Both the position numbers and the translations under genes were made by a program. 64,000 bases of DNA from Mycolicibacterium aubagnense (GTDB taxonomy: Bacteria; Actinomycetota; Actinomycetes; Mycobacteriales; Mycobacteriaceae): NCBI RefSeq assembly GCF_010730955.1, contig NZ_AP022577.1, positions 1,178,001 to 1,242,000 on the forward strand, given 5' to 3'. The notes beneath the pieces were generated by a model that had not been told where the DNA came from, ran no database searches, and saw only the letters and a list, made by a program, of their open reading frames with translations. Positions 27,520 to 36,353 of this stretch are shown one piece after another. Within the stretch, counting starts at the first letter, position 1, and every line of letters begins with the position of its first letter.

Positions 27520-28275
27520 TCAACTCGAGTCTTCAATGCAGTACTGGCAGGTGTCTTTCTTGATTCCCCGATTTGTGTGATAGCGCGTATGTGCACTACG
27601 TCGACTCGACGGCATAGGCCGGCCTTTTCGAACCGCTGACATCTTGGCGCGTGTTTCGTCGCTAGCAGTGCGGCCGAAGTTGGGGTTTCCAGCTCCCTTC
27701 CGCTTTTCAGAGAGCTTGGCCTTGGCCTCTTCCGACATCACATGGCCGAAACTCGGATGGTCAGCACCAAACTTCCCGTAATTCGGATTGGCAGCACCAA
27801 CGTTCCTGCCCTTGCGTTCAACTGACCACTTCGCCCGTTGTTCGGTGGAGTGTTCCCTCTGATAGAACGGGTTCTCGTCGCCGAATCGGCTGGGAACCTT
27901 GCGACCGGTCGATCGGATCCTCGCTGCCTCCCGCATCTCCGCGGTCCACACAACACCCGTCGGTCCGAGTCCACCGTCCGCGAGGTTCAGCAGTGGATGC
28001 CCCTCCTGGCGAAGAAGAGATATCCACGCAATCTCGGCCTCGCCAAGCTCGTCGAGTCCATCGGTCCAGTCCAGCGGGTCCACAGCCACATCGTCGCGCT
28101 GCTGCTTACGCAACCAGTCATAGAACGGCGTCTTTGTCCCGGCGTCAGCAACTTTCAGATGCTGCCGCAGCCGCACCTGTGCGGTTTTCGTCGTGAGGCC
28201 GACATAGCGATAAACGGACTCCGACCGGAGCCTGACCCCATAGATCAGGCCTCCGGTCGGAGTTCTGGCAGTCAT
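27520..28275 (-). CDS. Free-standing GIY-YIG homing endonuclease with NUMOD3 repeats
   Basis: 251 residues from ATG 28275, 25 bases past the nrdE stop. N-terminal GIY-YIG nuclease: GLIYGVRL (residues 9-16), YRYVGLTT (22-29), then Arg and His in RLRQHL and a catalytic-type Glu in LGEAEIAWI (about 81). The C-terminal half has NUMOD3-type DNA-binding repeats at about 135-156, 173-194 and 197-218, each of the form NPxFG..S.E...K.S..RKG. The end carries HTRYHTNRG and CQYC, perhaps a small zinc site. GC content looks lower than in neighbouring genes. This architecture is that of mobile homing endonucleases of phages and introns. nrdE itself is uninterrupted, so this is neither an intein nor obviously intron-borne. 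Confidence 0.88.
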   Translation of the reverse strand: MTARTPTGGLIYGVRLRSESVYRYVGLTTKTAQVRLRQHLKVADAGTKTPFYDWLRKQQRDDVAVDPLDWTDGLDELGEAEIAWISLLRQEGHPLLNLADGGLGPTGVVWTAEMREAARIRSTGRKVPSRFGDENPFYQREHSTEQRAKWSVERKGRNVGAANPNYGKFGADHPSFGHVMSEEAKAKLSEKRKGAGNPNFGRTASDETRAKMSAVRKGRPMPSSRRSAHTRYHTNRGIKKDTCQYCIEDSS

Positions 28276-28300
28276 GAATCCCGCTATCAGCAACCAAGTA

Positions 28301-30469
28301 TCACAACATGCAGCTGACGCAATTCTCCACGGCCGTGCCTTCCAAGGCCATCTGCCGCAGGCGGATGTAGTACAGCGTCTTGATACCCTTGCGCCAGGCG
28401 TAGATCTGCGCCTTGTTGACGTCACGCGTGCTGGCGGTGTCCTTGAAGAACAGCGTCAACGAAAGCCCCTGGTCCACATGCTGAGTGGCCGCGGCGTACG
28501 TGTCGATGATCTTTTCGTAGCCGATCTCGTACGCGTCCTGGTAGTACTCCAGGTTGTCGTTGGTGAGATACGGCGCCGGGTAGTAAACCCGGCCGATCTT
28601 GCCTTCCTTGCGGATCTCGATCTTCGACGCCACCGGGTGGATCGAGCTGGTCGAGTGGTTGATGTACGAGATCGAGCCCGTCGGCGGGACCGCCTGCAGG
28701 TTCTGGTTGTAGATGCCGTGGGCCTGCACCGACTCCTTCAGCGAACGCCAATCGTCCTGCGTCGGAATGTGAATGCCGGCATCGGCGAAGATCTGACGGA
28801 CCTTGTCGGTCTTCGGCTCCCACACCTGGTCGGTGTACTTGTCGAAGAACTCACCCGAGGCGTACTTCGACTTCTCGAACCCACCGAACTTCGTACCGCG
28901 TTCGATCGCAATGAGATTCGATGCGCGCAGCGCGTGGAAAAGCACCGTGTAGAAGTAGATGTTGGTGAAGTCGATGCCCTCGTCCGAGCCGTAGTAAATC
29001 TGCTCCCGGGCCAGGTAGCCGTGCAGGTTCATCTGGCCTAGGCCGATGGCGTGCGAGTCGTTGTTGCCCTGCTCGATCGACGGCACCGACCAGATGTGCG
29101 TCTGGTCCGACACCGCGGTCAGCGCCCGGATCGACACCTCGATGGTCTGCGCGAAGTCGGGCGAATCCATGGCCTTCGCGATGTTCAGCGAGCCCAGGTT
29201 GCACGAAATGTCCTTGCCGACCTTGGCGTAGGACAGGTCGTCGTTGTACAGCGACGGCGTCGAGACCTGCAAGATTTCCGAGCACAGGTTCGAGTGGGTG
29301 ATCTTGCCATCAATGGGATTAGCTCTGTTGACGGTATCCTCGTACATGATGTACGGGTAGCCCGACTCGAACTGCAGCTCGGCGAGGGTCTGGAAGAACT
29401 CGCGGGCCTTGATCTTGGTCTTGCGGATGGCACCGTTGTCGACCATCTCGTAGTACTTTTCGGTGACGTTGATGTCGGCGAACGGCAGCCCGTAGACCTT
29501 CTCCACGTCGTACGGCGAGAAGAGGTACATGTCCTCGTTCTTCTTCGCCAGTTCGAACGTGATGTCCGGGATCACGACACCGAGCGAGAGGGTCTTGATC
29601 CGGATCTTCTCGTCGGCGTTCTCGCGCTTGGTGTCGAGGAAGCGGTAGATGTCGGGGTGGTGCGCGTGCAGGTACACCGCGCCGGCGCCCTGGCGAGCAC
29701 CGAGCTGGTTGGCGTAGGAGAACGAGTCCTCCAGCAGCTTCATGATCGGGATGACGCCGGAGGACTGGTTCTCGATGTTCTTGATCGGCGCGCCGTGCTC
29801 GCGAATGTTGCTGAGCAGCAACGCAACTCCACCGCCGCGCTTGGACAGCTGCAGCGCCGAGTTGATGGAGCGGCCGATGGACTCCATGTTGTCCTCGATG
29901 CGCAGCAGGAAGCACGACACGGGTTCGCCGCGCTGCTTCTTGCCCGAGTTGAGGAACGTCGGGGTGGCCGGCTGGAAGCGGCCGTCGATGATCTCGTCGA
30001 CCAGCTTCTCGGCCAGCTCGGTGTCACCGGCGGCCAGGGTGAGGGCCACCATGACGACGCGGTCCTCGAACCGCTCCAGGTAGCGCTTACCGTCGAAGGT
30101 CTTCAGCGTGTAGCTGGTGTAGTACTTGAACGCGCCCAAAAACGTTGGGAACCGAAACTTCTTGGCGAAGGCCCGGTCCAGCAGCTGCTTGACGAAGTTG
30201 CGGCTGTACTGGTCGAGCACCTCGCGCTCGTAGTAATCCTTCTCGATCAGGTAATCGAGCTTCTCGTCCTGAGAGTGGAAGAACACCGTGTTCTGGTTTA
30301 CGTGCTGCAGGAAGTACTCCCGCGCCGCGAGCACGTCCTTGTCGAACTGGATCTTGCCGTCCGCGTCGTACAAGTTGAGCATCGCGTTGAGAGCGTGGTA
30401 GTCGCTCTCACCGGGCAGCGCGTGTGCCGTGGCGGCTACCGGTTCTGCAGCTGTGACGGTTGGTGGCAC
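28301..30469 (-). CDS. nrdE: Class Ib ribonucleotide reductase, alpha (catalytic) subunit
   Basis: 722 residues, full length. GTG start at 30469 lies inside the end of nrdI (34-base overlap). Motifs: [30 protein letters not shown] (active-site Cys of the redox pair), [21 protein letters not shown] and [12 protein letters not shown] (thiyl Cys region), [11 protein letters not shown], and the C-terminal CVSCML, whose Cys pair is re-reduced by NrdH. Nothing interrupts the coding sequence. It works with NrdF2 (16150-17124). The next gene in its direction is a GIY-YIG endonuclease rather than another nrd gene. Confidence 0.97.
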   Translation of the reverse strand: MPPTVTAAEPVAATAHALPGESDYHALNAMLNLYDADGKIQFDKDVLAAREYFLQHVNQNTVFFHSQDEKLDYLIEKDYYEREVLDQYSRNFVKQLLDRAFAKKFRFPTFLGAFKYYTSYTLKTFDGKRYLERFEDRVVMVALTLAAGDTELAEKLVDEIIDGRFQPATPTFLNSGKKQRGEPVSCFLLRIEDNMESIGRSINSALQLSKRGGGVALLLSNIREHGAPIKNIENQSSGVIPIMKLLEDSFSYANQLGARQGAGAVYLHAHHPDIYRFLDTKRENADEKIRIKTLSLGVVIPDITFELAKKNEDMYLFSPYDVEKVYGLPFADINVTEKYYEMVDNGAIRKTKIKAREFFQTLAELQFESGYPYIMYEDTVNRANPIDGKITHSNLCSEILQVSTPSLYNDDLSYAKVGKDISCNLGSLNIAKAMDSPDFAQTIEVSIRALTAVSDQTHIWSVPSIEQGNNDSHAIGLGQMNLHGYLAREQIYYGSDEGIDFTNIYFYTVLFHALRASNLIAIERGTKFGGFEKSKYASGEFFDKYTDQVWEPKTDKVRQIFADAGIHIPTQDDWRSLKESVQAHGIYNQNLQAVPPTGSISYINHSTSSIHPVASKIEIRKEGKIGRVYYPAPYLTNDNLEYYQDAYEIGYEKIIDTYAAATQHVDQGLSLTLFFKDTASTRDVNKAQIYAWRKGIKTLYYIRLRQMALEGTAVENCVSCML

Positions 30470-30888
30470 GAGAGTTCCTCCCAGAAGTGTTCCAAACCCT
30501 CGCGGACGGCAGCGACGTCGTCAGGGGTTCCCATAAGTTCGAAGCGGTAAAGGTACGGAACGCCGCACTTGCGGGAGACCACATTGCCCGCGTAGGCGAA
30601 TTCAGCACCAAAGTTGTTGTTGCCCGCAGCGATAACGCCACGGATCAACGACCTGTTGTGTTCGTTGTTGAGAAAGGCGATGACCTGCTTCGGTACGTAG
30701 CCACCGTCGTCGACGTCCGGGGTGGCCCGTCCGCCGCCGTAGGTCGGCAACACGAGGACGTAGGGCTCATCGATGAGCCCGTCCTCGATACGTCCATGAA
30801 CCGGGATGCGAATAGCCGGGATACCCAGCTTCTGAACGAAGCGGTGGGTGTTCTCCGACACGCTGGAGAAGTAGACGAGATTGCTCAC
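30436..30888 (-). CDS. nrdI: NrdI flavodoxin, class Ib RNR maturation factor
   Basis: 150 residues from GTG 30888 with GGAGGAGAAGG upstream. Flavodoxin-like: [20 protein letters not shown] for the FMN phosphate loop, [10 protein letters not shown], then the second FMN-contact stretch [14 protein letters not shown]. Supplies oxidant to load the NrdF metal-tyrosyl radical cofactor. Overlaps nrdE and follows nrdH by 31 bases, the usual nrdHIE operon. Confidence 0.95.
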   Translation of the reverse strand: MSNLVYFSSVSENTHRFVQKLGIPAIRIPVHGRIEDGLIDEPYVLVLPTYGGGRATPDVDDGGYVPKQVIAFLNNEHNRSLIRGVIAAGNNNFGAEFAYAGNVVSRKCGVPYLYRFELMGTPDDVAAVREGLEHFWEELSCHQPSQLQNR

Positions 30889-30919
30889 TGTTCCTTCTCC
30901 TCCCCCGGTTGGTTGGTTT

Positions 30920-31159
30920 CTAGGCGGTGACCGCCACGGTGCTGAGCGCCTTGATCCGGTCCGGGCGGAAGCCCGACCAGTGCTCGCTGTCGGTCACGAC
31001 GACCGGGGCCTGCAGGTAGCCGAGCGCCAGCACGTACTCACGAGCTTCGTCGTCGATGCTGATGTCGACCTTCTCGTAAGCGATGCCCGCCTTGTCCAGC
31101 GCCTTGTAGGTGGCGTTGCACTGCACACATGCCGGCTTGGTGTACACGGTGACGGTCAT
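30920..31159 (-). CDS. nrdH: NrdH glutaredoxin-like redoxin
   Basis: 79 residues from ATG 31159, with AGAGGAG 10 bases before; the longer frame to 31213 lacks a site. Redox motif CVQC in [20 protein letters not shown], and the NrdH-type C-terminal pattern [12 protein letters not shown]. Transfers electrons from thioredoxin reductase to NrdE. First gene of nrdHIE. Confidence 0.96.
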   Translation of the reverse strand: MTVTVYTKPACVQCNATYKALDKAGIAYEKVDISIDDEAREYVLALGYLQAPVVVTDSEHWSGFRPDRIKALSTVAVTA

Positions 31160-31686
31160 CTCGGTGCGACTCCTCTTTGAAGGCCTGGAAGCTGAACTGA
31201 ACATGGCTGGCAACTGACGGGGTATCGCTTTCCGCTGATGTCCCCATCCGGATCAGCGGCCCGGCAATCCCTGAAATTCCCGCATCTCCGGTCGTCCTGA
31301 GCCGCGCGGTCAGTGCGTCGGAGAAACCCTGAGAATTCCCGTCCGACCGACTTTTCCGGCCCCGGCCGACCCTCGATGTGTTGGGGCCTGTCGGTCCGTC
31401 AAACACTACACCTAGTGGGCGACAAACCGAACAGATACAAGATGTTCTGAACAACATTCGTGAAATTCCCAGGTCGTAAGGCCGATACCGAGACACTCGC
31501 TCGGCGTGTCGCACATCACACCCGGGGGCGTGTCGCGCTTCAACTACCGGTTTAGCACCAGCCACCGACAAGTTGCGGCGACGCGCCGTCGGCACCTGAC
31601 CGGCGAAAGTCCGCAGCTACGCTGATTTCCGCGTGAGGAAACCGGCAGCCGTGGTAGCCGTGTGACGGACGTGACAGATGCGACCT
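31160..31686. other. nrdHIE 5' region, no gene
   Basis: 527 bases between nrdH and the membrane-protein gene. Open frames here are short and look random. The part near 31403-31450 holds the NrdR box and an AT-richer stretch suited to a promoter. The half nearest 31686 holds nothing I can name. Confidence 0.6.
31403..31418 (-). promoter_or_regulatory. NrdR box of nrdHIE
   Basis: ACACTACACCTAGTGG on the plus strand, closely like ACACTACCCCTGGTGT (plus strand of the nrdF2 proximal box). A weaker candidate partner lies about 32 bases upstream in transcription (31435-31450) but is too degenerate to call. The box is 243 bases before nrdH, so the 5' leader is probably long. Confidence 0.65.
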
Positions 31687-32055
31687 TCACCCCCGCGCGG
31701 CCCGCACCGTCCAGACCCCCGCAGTCAGCACGGCCACCGCTTCGGCGACCACGCTGAGGACTGCATACGGTACCGGTTCCCAGCCCGTCTCCACGAATCC
31801 GAACAACCCGACCGTTCGCGACAGCGCGAACGCCACCAGCGCGCCCGCCGACAGCAGCCCGGACGCCCACCCGAACCACGGCGGAGCCCCCACTGCCAAC
31901 AGCACGCCGACGGCACAGAACACCGACGCCTGCACCAGGAAGCCGGTGCCGACCGATGGGATATGCCCATACCCGTGGACGTACAGGTACGCGTGCAGCA
32001 GGCCGCTCGACAGCATGGCGGCCGCGATCACCAGGCGGTAGACGATGTTCGTCAC
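31687..32055 (-). CDS. Small integral membrane protein, four helices
   Basis: 122 residues, hydrophobic throughout, with four predicted transmembrane segments: about 5-27, 38-57, 64-83 and 96-116. Charged residues are few and mostly at the ends. Overlaps the metallophosphoesterase stop as ATGA and is the last gene of the sigma/Rieske/cupredoxin operon. No family recognised beyond a generic DoxX-like or DUF membrane pattern. Confidence 0.75.
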   Translation of the reverse strand: MTNIVYRLVIAAAMLSSGLLHAYLYVHGYGHIPSVGTGFLVQASVFCAVGVLLAVGAPPWFGWASGLLSAGALVAFALSRTVGLFGFVETGWEPVPYAVLSVVAEAVAVLTAGVWTVRAARG

Positions 32056-32984
32056 AGCAGGGTCCGTTCCTTGAGCGCGAGGGTGTGCTGGCCGGTCTGG
32101 TAACTGACCTCACGGATACCGAGCGCGTCGTGCAGCTTGCCGGCCGGCAGCGTCAGTGGCTTCGGCGCGGGACCGTCACCGGGATGTGGCAGCGGATACG
32201 CGGTCGTGGTCCCGCTATGGAACGTGACGTTGCCTTCGGTCTTGGAAAACACCTGGTGCACATGGCCGTTGAGGCAGGTCACCGATGCGAACCGCTTCAA
32301 ATAACTCAAGGCCTGCGCAGAGTCGTCGGTCCCCCAGCCCCAGTCGGGGTACATCGCGAACAGCGGGATGTGGCTGAACACCACGATCGGCGTATCGCTG
32401 GGTAGCGAGGCGACGTCCTTCTCCACGAACTCGAGCTGATCGACGCCGAGGTGACCGAGCTTCTTGAGGTTCAGCGTGTTCACCAGCGCGATGACGTGCA
32501 CCCCCGCGATATCGAAGCTGTACCAACCGTCACCGCGAGTGCCCGACCCGAATGCCTGGCGGTACTTGGCGCCACCGTCGTCGGCCGAATCATGTTCGCC
32601 CGGAACCGTGAACACGTGCGGGGTACGCATCCCCGTCATCATCTGCCGAACCTGATCGAACTGCGCCGGGGTGGCCAGATGCGTCAGGTCACCGGTGTGG
32701 ATGACGAAATCCGGCGTGTAGCCCAGGTTGTTGATGGTGTCGATGGCGTGGGTGAACGAGCCGGCCACATCCGTGTTGGCGGCCCCGGTGAAACCGATGT
32801 GACTGTCACTGACCTGGGCGAAGCGCAGAGTGGGCTGCGACGCCGGACCGGACGAGCTGCCCGCGACGTGCGACAGCACTTCCCCACCGACCACGGACAG
32901 TCCGACGGCGGCGCCGAACCACGCGGTGTGCCGGAGCAACTGGCGACGGTTCATCTGCTGCGGGTCACCTTGTGAGTCACTCAT
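32052..32984 (-). CDS. Exported calcineurin-like metallophosphoesterase (Tat signal)
   Basis: 310 residues. N-terminal twin-arginine motif NRRQLLRH followed by a hydrophobic stretch, so it is probably exported folded. Metallophosphoesterase motifs in order: VSDSHIG (Asp, His), IHTGDLTH, VPGEHDSAD (Glu where the family usually has Asn in GNHD), VFSHIPLF and LNGHVHQ. The GNHD to GEHD change could alter metal binding. It is co-translated with the cupredoxin gene (ATGA overlap), so its action in the cell wall space may be tied to the Rieske/cupredoxin pair. Confidence 0.85.
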   Translation of the reverse strand: MSDSQGDPQQMNRRQLLRHTAWFGAAVGLSVVGGEVLSHVAGSSSGPASQPTLRFAQVSDSHIGFTGAANTDVAGSFTHAIDTINNLGYTPDFVIHTGDLTHLATPAQFDQVRQMMTGMRTPHVFTVPGEHDSADDGGAKYRQAFGSGTRGDGWYSFDIAGVHVIALVNTLNLKKLGHLGVDQLEFVEKDVASLPSDTPIVVFSHIPLFAMYPDWGWGTDDSAQALSYLKRFASVTCLNGHVHQVFSKTEGNVTFHSGTTTAYPLPHPGDGPAPKPLTLPAGKLHDALGIREVSYQTGQHTLALKERTLL

Positions 32985-33457
32985 TTGACGACCACCGTTC
33001 CGTGCATGAAGGGATGAATCCCGCAGACGTAGGCGTACGTACCAGGCGTCGCAAACGTGTAGCTGAACGTGGCACCGGAACCCATTGTCGGAGAACGGAA
33101 CTGCCCGCCTTCGGCGACGATGTTGTGCGGGTCTTCATCGTGGTTGGTCCACGTCACCGTCGTGCCGGCGGGCACCGTCAACTCAGCCGGCGCGAACGCG
33201 AAGTTGTCGACGTTGATCGCGTTCGGCCCGGCCGGAGCCGGCGCCTGGTGGCCGGGCTCAGGCGGGGACATGGTCATGGACCCCATCGAGCCCATCGCGG
33301 GTCCGGAACCGGCACCGGGTCCGCTCATACCGGGTGTCCCGCTGACATCGGAGCTGAAAATAGGTGTGGGAGAAGCTTTTTGCTGCGGTGCCGTCGAGGT
33401 GCAGGCGGTCAGCAGCAGGGCGGCGCAGGTAAGCACCACCAGAGATCGTCGCGACAC
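32981..33457 (-). CDS. Lipoprotein cupredoxin (plastocyanin/azurin-like)
   Basis: 158 residues from GTG 33457, with GGAGG 8 bases before; the longer frame upstream is not supported. Signal peptide and lipobox LLLTAC, then a linker rich in Met, Gly and Pro (residues about 40-75) that could bind copper, then a cupredoxin domain: TVTWTNHDEDPHNIVAEGG and the C-terminal copper loop YAYVCGIHPFMHG, giving Cys, His and Met ligands plus the earlier His. A type 1 copper electron carrier anchored outside the membrane, next to a Rieske protein. Confidence 0.88.
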   Translation of the reverse strand: MSRRSLVVLTCAALLLTACTSTAPQQKASPTPIFSSDVSGTPGMSGPGAGSGPAMGSMGSMTMSPPEPGHQAPAPAGPNAINVDNFAFAPAELTVPAGTTVTWTNHDEDPHNIVAEGGQFRSPTMGSGATFSYTFATPGTYAYVCGIHPFMHGTVVVK

Positions 33458-33533
33458 GACGGGAACCTCCGTAGTCGTCGGGCGGGGTGCGCTGCGCACC
33501 CTCACCAACAGATACGGTGGCGGGTTACACGCC

Positions 33534-34241
33534 TCAGGCCGGCCGGCTCGGAGGAACCGGCGCGAACACCTCGATCACGCCGCCCACCTCGCGAACATCG
33601 AGTTTCGGCAAGGATTTTGGCGCAATCGGCAATTGATGGGTCAGGACGTGACCGTCGGTGGCGAACGACGTGGAGTGGCACGGGCAGCGCAGCCGGTCGT
33701 CCGGTCCGTCGAACCACAGCCGGCAGCCCTGGTGTGTGCAGACACCCGAGATGCCCTGCACATTGCCGTCGACCCTGCGCACGAACCCCACGACCGAGCC
33801 CAGGTCGAACGGATGCACCGCGCCCTCCGTCAGATCGGCGCTGTCGGCGACCTTCTGCCAGCTTCCCGCGGACGGGACCAGTTCCCCGCTCGCGGTGTCC
33901 TGCTTCGGCGGTTCACTGCGGCCATTCATCAACGCCCGGTCAACGGCTACCGCGGCGACCGCTGCGCTGGCCGCCGCCGACGTCCCGACGATCACCTGAC
34001 GACGATTCGCGCGCAGCCACCCCGGCTGCGCCGCCGGTTCGTCGCCGTCGAACTGTGCGGCGAGCCTGCTCTGCAGATCGGACAGGAACTCCGGACGCGG
34101 CTCGTCGGCGCCGGGGCGGGCCGCCTGCAGGTCGATCGCCGTACGCATCTGGGCGGCATCGAAGTCGTCGGGCTTGAACCCGGACGGTTTGCGCCCACGC
34201 AGCAGATCGTCGAGGTACCGACGCAAGCCCCGCGCGTTCAT
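33534..34241 (-). CDS. Membrane-anchored Rieske [2Fe-2S] protein, possible anti-sigma function
   Basis: 235 residues. Residues 1-80 are a soluble, charged segment (RYLDDLLRGRKPSGFKPDDF, then a helix rich in Arg and Ala). A single hydrophobic helix follows RRQVIVG (about 83-101). The outer part ends in a Rieske domain with CTHQGC and CPCHSTSF, the two Cys-His pairs for the cluster. The gene overlaps the sigma gene by ATGA. N-in topology with a cytoplasmic domain directly behind a sigma factor is the layout of an anti-sigma factor, here with a redox cluster outside; this role is inference. Downstream is the cupredoxin, 76 bases away. Confidence 0.85.
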   Translation of the reverse strand: MNARGLRRYLDDLLRGRKPSGFKPDDFDAAQMRTAIDLQAARPGADEPRPEFLSDLQSRLAAQFDGDEPAAQPGWLRANRRQVIVGTSAAASAAVAAVAVDRALMNGRSEPPKQDTASGELVPSAGSWQKVADSADLTEGAVHPFDLGSVVGFVRRVDGNVQGISGVCTHQGCRLWFDGPDDRLRCPCHSTSFATDGHVLTHQLPIAPKSLPKLDVREVGGVIEVFAPVPPSRPA

Positions 34242-34795
34242 GGCTCGCCCTTCTCATTGATCTGTGCAGCCAACCGTAATGCCCGGTGTTGCAACACCTT
34301 TGCGTTGGCGACGCTGACACCGAGTTCTGTCGCGGACTCCTTGATGGACCGGGTCTGGAGAAATCGCAGCTCCAGTATGCGTCGATAGTTGTCCGGCAGG
34401 GCCGCCAACACCGCGGCGACCCGGTCGGGCGCGGTACTGATGGACTGTTCGACTTCCGGCGGCGCCGCCGGCTCACCATCGGCGGCAACATCGATACAGG
34501 TGATCTCCCGCCCCATCGTCTCGCGCCAATGCGCGGCGAGCACCGTGCGCGCCGTGCTCCGCAGGTAGGACCGGACCTCGGCGGCACTCGCCGTCAGCCG
34601 CAGCGGCCGCAGCGCGGCCAGGAACACCTCGGCGGTGAGGTCCTCGGCGTCGGCCTGGTTGCCGACCCGCGCGTAGATCGTGCGGTACACCCACTTCGCA
34701 TTGTCCTGATAGACGGACTCCCAGTCGGGATACCGGGAATCCGACGAGACCACGCGCAGCGGGGGTCGGTGCACAGGATCACGCTGCGCTGACAC
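34238..34795 (-). CDS. ECF-type RNA polymerase sigma factor
   Basis: 185 residues from GTG 34795. Region 2: WVYRTIYARVGNQADAEDLTAEVFLAAL (the DAEDLTAEVF core). Region 4: DRVAAVLAALPDNYRRILELRF then SIKESATELGVSVANAKVLQHRAL, a helix-turn-helix for the -35 element. A linker of about 50 residues lies between. First gene of a five-gene operon ending at 31687; probably autoregulated. Upstream 95 bases (34796-34890) show no certain ECF promoter to me. Confidence 0.9.
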   Translation of the reverse strand: MSAQRDPVHRPPLRVVSSDSRYPDWESVYQDNAKWVYRTIYARVGNQADAEDLTAEVFLAALRPLRLTASAAEVRSYLRSTARTVLAAHWRETMGREITCIDVAADGEPAAPPEVEQSISTAPDRVAAVLAALPDNYRRILELRFLQTRSIKESATELGVSVANAKVLQHRALRLAAQINEKGEP

Positions 34796-34890
34796 ATCGA
34801 CCCCGTCTCATCGGTGCGGCCCGGCACACCCCGAGGCCACTTCACGACATAGATAGCCATCGGGGTTACACGCTGTCCTCGCGGATGCCA

Positions 34891-36174
34891 TCACGACCCG
34901 CCGTCGTCCGCCTGATCGAGCAGCTGGTCACCGAACAGACTGCACAACAGCAGCGCGACCTCCACATCCAGTCGGTCGTCCTCGATGGGCCGGCCCCGGC
35001 GTTCGATCGCCCGCTGGACCCGGTACTTCACCGAATTGGTGTGCAGGTGCAGTTCCTCGGCCGCGGCCTTGTTGCTGCCACCGGCCTTCAGGAAGGCCTG
35101 CAGCGTCTCCCGGAGGCGCTGGTCGCTGTCGGTCGAACAGGACAGCGGACCAAGGACTTCCGCCGCCCAGGCCGACAACGCGTCGACATTCGACCCCAAC
35201 AGCGCCGCGAGCGCGATGCCGCGGTGGCTGAATGCGGTGAACCGGCGTTGCGGGGCCGACGCCACGGCGACCATGCGGGCGTCTTCGGCCTGCCGGTACG
35301 AGAGCCGAAACCCGGCCACGCCGCACTGCGGGGTACCGACGGCGACATATGGGCCGTCGGCCGGCACCAGGCTGCCCAGGCACGTCACCGCCTCGTCCAC
35401 AACCGCCGCGGGCACCGCGACCCAGGCCCATGCCGTGGCACGATCCACCGAGATGAACAGCGGAGAATCCGCCGCGCCGATCGATGCGGCGAACTGCCGC
35501 ACGAGGCGCTCCATCTCGGCCAACCGGTCCTCGGCGTCCCCGCACCACAGCACCACCGCGAGATGGGTGCGCTGCAGTGGGTATCGGATTGCCAGGGTCG
35601 CAGCGTCGACGTCGACGTCGCCGCCGGCGAGCAGCTCGCGAATCTCCGTGATGCGCACGCTGTTTCGGTTCTCCAGCCAGCTCTCGCGGGCTTGCTGGTA
35701 CACCTCGACGACTTCTTGGGAGATCCTGTCGATGTAGTTGAACGAAATCGTCGACATCACGTCGAAGACGTCCAGCCCCAGTCCCGGACCGAGGTCCGCG
35801 GCCCTGATCTCCTCGAGCACCTCTTTCAGCACCGCCTGATGGCCGAGCCGGTACGACCGGACCAGCACATTGGCCGAGATGTCCCGCTGGGCCAGCCGGC
35901 GCGCGTGTTCGAGCGCGGCCGCGGGGGCATGCAACAGGTCGATCGAGATCCCGTGCCGGACCGCGGCAAAGAACGCATCGATGTTCGCCGTGACCGAATC
36001 GTCCAGGACCTGCTGAAGTTGCTCTTCACCGCGCAGTTCGGCGATGTCGGACACCAGCTGCTCGGCGACCGAGCGCGTGATGTCGGTGAGCCGAGCGTCC
36101 AGGCGCGTGCCGATCCCGGCCACCGCGTGCGTCAACGCGTCATTCGCTCCGCCCCGGTCCCCGCCACCGGCCAT
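34891..36174 (-). CDS. PucR/CdaR-type transcriptional regulator
   Basis: 427 residues from ATG 36174. N-terminal half is helical (RsbRD-N/GGDEF-like PucR sensor: ISANVLVRSYRLGHQAVLKEV, FNYIDRISQEVVEVY). The middle region is a degenerate nucleotide-cyclase-like domain. The C-terminus is the PucR HTH: LRETLQAFLKAGGSNKAAAEELHLHTNSVKYRVQRA. Such proteins activate purine, proline or sugar-acid catabolism. No obvious target flanks it, though a ureide operon is present 22 kb away in this window; linkage is not implied. Confidence 0.88.
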   Translation of the reverse strand: MAGGGDRGGANDALTHAVAGIGTRLDARLTDITRSVAEQLVSDIAELRGEEQLQQVLDDSVTANIDAFFAAVRHGISIDLLHAPAAALEHARRLAQRDISANVLVRSYRLGHQAVLKEVLEEIRAADLGPGLGLDVFDVMSTISFNYIDRISQEVVEVYQQARESWLENRNSVRITEIRELLAGGDVDVDAATLAIRYPLQRTHLAVVLWCGDAEDRLAEMERLVRQFAASIGAADSPLFISVDRATAWAWVAVPAAVVDEAVTCLGSLVPADGPYVAVGTPQCGVAGFRLSYRQAEDARMVAVASAPQRRFTAFSHRGIALAALLGSNVDALSAWAAEVLGPLSCSTDSDQRLRETLQAFLKAGGSNKAAAEELHLHTNSVKYRVQRAIERRGRPIEDDRLDVEVALLLCSLFGDQLLDQADDGGS

Positions 36175-36295
36175 GTTAGCTGCCTGTTTTCCCGGACACC
36201 CCCAAACCGTAGTTCGTTGTCAGTCCTTTTGTCCCCAAAGGACGCGAGCCATCGGAGATTTGGGCGTGCGCACCCGCCACACGACCACATAGCTC

Positions 36296-36333
36296 AGGGC
36301 CGTCGCCATCCGTTCCCGGATGGCGACGGCCCT
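36296..36333 (-). terminator. Perfect 17-bp hairpin terminator
   Basis: AGGGCCGTCGCCATCCG pairs without mismatch with CGGATGGCGACGGCCCT over loop TTCC. It lies 20 bases past the stop of the FMN reductase gene in its direction. No U-run. Confidence 0.8.
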
Positions 36334-36353
36334 GATGCTCTTCCCAGTTCTGG

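Noticed and set aside
27520..28301. GIY-YIG gene as part of an intein or self-splicing intron in nrdE.
   Set aside because: nrdE reads through to its conserved C-terminal CVSCML without a break, and the endonuclease starts after its stop with no intron ends seen.
29051..30550. 499-codon plus-strand open frame opposite nrdE and the end of nrdI.
   Set aside because: Antisense to conserved nrdE, with no recognisable motif; a known effect of codon bias in GC-rich DNA.
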